Source of the DNA: Stomatobaculum longum
GTDB lineage: Bacteria; Bacillota; Clostridia; Lachnospirales; Lachnospiraceae
Direction of reading: 5' to 3'
DNA: 9,018 nt
Assembly: GCA_905370385.1 (NCBI GenBank)
Contig: CAJPKN010000059.1
Coordinates: 1-9,018, forward strand
Shown here: piece by piece, positions 7,037-9,018 of the stretch
Position numbering within the stretch: the stretch's first letter is position 1
Layout: every line of letters starts with the position of its first letter
Translations under genes and position numbers: made by a program
Notes under the pieces: model-generated
Seen by the model: only the letters and a program-made list of their open reading frames with translations
What the model was told of the DNA's origin: nothing
Databases searched by the model: none

Positions 7037-8350
7037 TTACTCGCTCAGCAATGCGGTATAAGACGCTGCGTTGTCAGTTTTCACCATGTCGATTGCAAAA
7101 GCATCATACTGATTCGGATTGCCCAAGCGGTTCGTGATATTCGACTCCGTCTGACCGTCACCGCCGATATATTCTACATCAAGGTTCAGAATGTCATCGT
7201 ACTGCTTCAACAACGGCTGGTAGGTGGAACCCAGGAAGTTATCCGCAGCATTATAAATACATAACCAAACCTTCTTAGTGGCGTGCTTCGACACATCCAA
7301 CTGCTTGCTGACCGGCTCATATACTTTGGTCGAATCCATATGCTCCTTGTAGTTTTCCTGCGTAATTGCCACGTTGAGTGCATAGAAACAGCGAGTCTCT
7401 TCATCGTAGCGATAAACTTCGTCGGAGAGAACATTCCCCGCCTCGTCAGGCTTGCTGATTCCGGAACTTATATCTACGCCGTCCAGAGAGTTACGCAGAA
7501 CTCTTAGTGTCAAATATGCCTGCACATCCGCGTGCTGACTGATTGTCCCAACATAACCATCCGCAATTGCCGCAACCGCATCTGCATTGGCGTCGTAACC
7601 GAAAGTCGGAACTCCCTTCTCCTTGCTCCACGCATTGAACATCGACATTCCCATGCCGTCGTTGTTCGAAGCAACCATATCAATCGAATCTCCGAAGGAA
7701 GCACTCCACGTGATGATTGCATTTCCCGCGGTAGCGGCATCCCATGTTGCTCCCGCCGAGTTCTTCATTTCCTGCGAAGCCAGCTCTCGGATTACGTAGG
7801 TCTTACCGTCTACTTCAATGGAACCATCCTTTACAATACGCGAACTTCCGTCCGTATTGGTTCCGATCGGGTCCGGGTTAATGAGTCCATCTTTTTCTAT
7901 TCCGGTACCGAAAGCTTTCCGAACCCCCCTGGTACGCGCCAGCGAGTCATTGTGGCCGATATCTCCGATGGCAAGTACATATCCGATAATACCGTCTCCG
8001 TTCCGGTCTATATCCTTAGCGTGCTTTTTGATATAGTTCAATGCCATCTCGCCCTGCAGTTCCGCACCCTGATTCGCATCAAAACCGACGTAGTAGGTCT
8101 TGTCGTTAAAGTGTAACGCCTGCATATCCAGTTCACCGGTCGTGCTGTTGGAAGGCTGTTTGTTAAACCACGCAATCGGCTTATCCTTGTTTGCGATGCT
8201 TCCGCCGGATGCGGTGCCTGTAGTCTGACTCTGGTCAGATGCCGCTTGTGTGGCTGACGAGGATCCTGTGGACTTTGAATTTCCGCACCCCACTAAACCG
8301 ACCGTAAGCATAGCTGCTGTCGCAATACTGATGATTCTCTTTGCCTTCAT
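7037..8350 (-). CDS. Galactose/glucose-binding lipoprotein of an ABC transporter, circularly permuted MglB-like
   Basis: Extracellular solute-binding lipoprotein of the type I periplasmic-binding fold, closest to the galactose/methyl-galactoside binder MglB. It would deliver sugar to an ABC importer not encoded in this window. The 437 residues start with a lipoprotein signal (MKAKR, hydrophobic core, LVGC lipobox, Cys22), then a Ser/Thr/Ala/Gln linker to about 52. Family elements come in permuted order. PIAWFNKQPS (58-67), YYVG and LQGEM correspond to the middle of MglB. The old C-terminal end, LNVAITQENYKEH (325-337), is followed by a roughly 20-residue linker and then the usual MglB N-terminus, IYNAADNF to AIDMV (365-423). 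By alignment with E. coli MglB, the sugar contacts D14, F16, H152, D154, R158, W183, N211 and D236 map to D370, F372, H133, D135, R139, W203, N230 and D253. N91 becomes Asp421 and N256 becomes Gln272. The start at 8350 has AGGAGG at 8360-8365; a start at 8389 would spoil the signal peptide. Confidence 0.9.
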   Translation of the reverse strand: MKAKRIISIATAAMLTVGLVGCGNSKSTGSSSATQAASDQSQTTGTASGGSIANKDKPIAWFNKQPSNSTTGELDMQALHFNDKTYYVGFDANQGAELQGEMALNYIKKHAKDIDRNGDGIIGYVLAIGDIGHNDSLARTRGVRKAFGTGIEKDGLINPDPIGTNTDGSSRIVKDGSIEVDGKTYVIRELASQEMKNSAGATWDAATAGNAIITWSASFGDSIDMVASNNDGMGMSMFNAWSKEKGVPTFGYDANADAVAAIADGYVGTISQHADVQAYLTLRVLRNSLDGVDISSGISKPDEAGNVLSDEVYRYDEETRCFYALNVAITQENYKEHMDSTKVYEPVSKQLDVSKHATKKVWLCIYNAADNFLGSTYQPLLKQYDDILNLDVEYIGGDGQTESNITNRLGNPNQYDAFAIDMVKTDNAASYTALLSE

Positions 8351-8359
8351 GTGTCTTTC

Positions 8360-8365
8360 CCTCCT
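8360..8365 (-). promoter_or_regulatory. Ribosome binding site of the sugar-binding lipoprotein gene
   Basis: AGGAGG within AAGGAGGG, 9 nt before the ATG at 8350. It fixes the start at the lipoprotein signal peptide. The in-frame ATG at 8389 lies upstream of this site. No convincing -35/-10 pair was found in the 80-bp gap to the aldo/keto reductase, though the gap is AT-rich and has an isolated TACTAT. Confidence 0.85.
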
Positions 8366-8430
8366 TGAAAAAAATAGTATTTTGAGCATTACTTTTCATA
8401 GAAGAACCACATTCACTTCCACAGCACCGA

Positions 8431-9018
8431 CTATCTTGCACCGGACTCAAGAAACATTACCTCTTCCTCACCGAGTTTTAGCTTGGACGATTCAAGATTC
8501 AGCCTCATCCTTTCCGGGCTTGTCGTAGATACGACTGCAAATACGTTCATCGAATGAGAAAAGATGTAACTCATTGCTATCTGTGCGACGGAACACTTGT
8601 GCTTTTCCGCCAACATCCGGCATCGTTCAAGGCGTTCCATGTTAACCGGGTATAGGTATCCCTTCTGCGCATAAGCATCTAAAACCGACTTGGCGGTTTC
8701 ATAATCTCCGGCTTCAAACCGTCCTGAGAAAAACCCTCGTCCCAAAGCGGAATATGCAAGCACCGGCATGTTCGTTTGGGAATACCAGTCTCGTACTTCT
8801 TTGTTTACTTGACCGGAAATCGTGACACAGTTACCTCCCCAAGGATCGTTTACCTGTTCCGCCAGTCCAAAATTCGGACTGGAAATGCTAAACGGACACA
8901 GACCATGTTCCGCAGCATATGCATTTGCTTCTTGAATTCTCTCTATGGTCCAATTGGATACACCGAATGATTTGATAATTCCTTCTCTCACAAAGTCATT
9001 AAAGGTCTCCAGATATTC
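8431..9018 (-). CDS. Aldo/keto reductase, C-terminal part (5' end outside the window)
   Basis: An NAD(P)H-dependent oxidoreductase of the aldo/keto reductase TIM-barrel family; the substrate cannot be told. The frame stays open to the window edge (EYLETFNDF precedes the internal GTG at 8991), so only the last 195 residues are seen. They contain the barrel-strand motif IKSFGVSNW, PVLAYSALGRGFFSGRF, and the C-terminal cofactor-binding region with STTSPERMRLNLE, typical of the family's NADP-phosphate pocket. The catalytic Asp/Tyr/Lys/His positions lie outside the window. Similar C-terminal stretches (DPWGGNCVTISG) also occur, as I recall, in longer proteins fused to a Gfo/Idh/MocA domain, so a fusion cannot be excluded. 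The gene ends 80 bp before the sugar-binding lipoprotein gene on the same strand, which suggests, without proving, a shared role in sugar use. Confidence 0.92.
   Translation of the reverse strand, partial: EYLETFNDFVREGIIKSFGVSNWTIERIQEANAYAAEHGLCPFSISSPNFGLAEQVNDPWGGNCVTISGQVNKEVRDWYSQTNMPVLAYSALGRGFFSGRFEAGDYETAKSVLDAYAQKGYLYPVNMERLERCRMLAEKHKCSVAQIAMSYIFSHSMNVFAVVSTTSPERMRLNLESSKLKLGEEEVMFLESGAR

Noticed and set aside
7037..8350. Reading the sugar-binding gene as a truncated or frameshifted pseudogene
   Set aside because: The missing N-terminal elements are present at the C-terminus in the same frame. Signal peptide, RBS, stop and terminator are all intact.
8351..8389. N-terminal extension of the sugar-binding protein by 13 codons
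   Set aside because: It would place a charged stretch before the lipoprotein signal peptide and lies across the AGGAGG that serves the ATG at 8350.
1..9018. Mobile elements, CRISPR arrays, tRNA or rRNA genes
   Set aside because: No transposase, integrase, regularly spaced repeats, terminal inverted repeats or tRNA-like cloverleaf were seen on either strand.

Overview
The window looks like chromosome from a Gram-positive Clostridia member, most likely a moderately GC-rich Lachnospiraceae. The grounds are a CodY global regulator, a three-zinc-finger type IA topoisomerase, an RqcH/NFACT protein, strong AGGAGG-type ribosome binding sites and a lipoprotein-type galactose-binding protein. The genus is not determined.

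Left part (9-4856), all on the minus strand and read right to left: topA (DNA topoisomerase I), codY (GTP/branched-chain amino acid sensing repressor), rpsB (ribosomal protein S2) and tsf (EF-Ts). codY and rpsB are separated by about 150 bp that hold a candidate promoter and a structured leader just ahead of the rpsB ribosome binding site. rpsB and tsf are 25 bp apart and form the usual translation operon.

Middle (4857-6784): a 185-bp divergent region with a perfect inverted repeat in the topA 5' UTR, then, on the plus strand, an RqcH/FbpA-family ribosome quality-control protein. Its reading frame can be extended upstream, but the real start is at 5042.

Right part (6785-9018): a 252-bp convergent intergenic region with a strong, probably bidirectional hairpin terminator. 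Two minus-strand genes follow: a sugar-binding lipoprotein of an ABC transporter, and the 3' part of an aldo/keto reductase that runs off the window edge. Base composition looks lower in GC here than in the left and middle parts.

The most striking observation is in the sugar-binding protein. Its family elements appear in circularly permuted order compared with E. coli MglB. The segment that is normally N-terminal (IYxxxDNF ... AIxxV) lies at the C-terminus. The mature N-terminus starts at the strand that normally follows it (PIAWFNKQPS). Each element is present once, most sugar-contacting residues are kept, and the gene has its own lipoprotein signal and terminator. It therefore looks like an intact permuted protein and not a broken gene.
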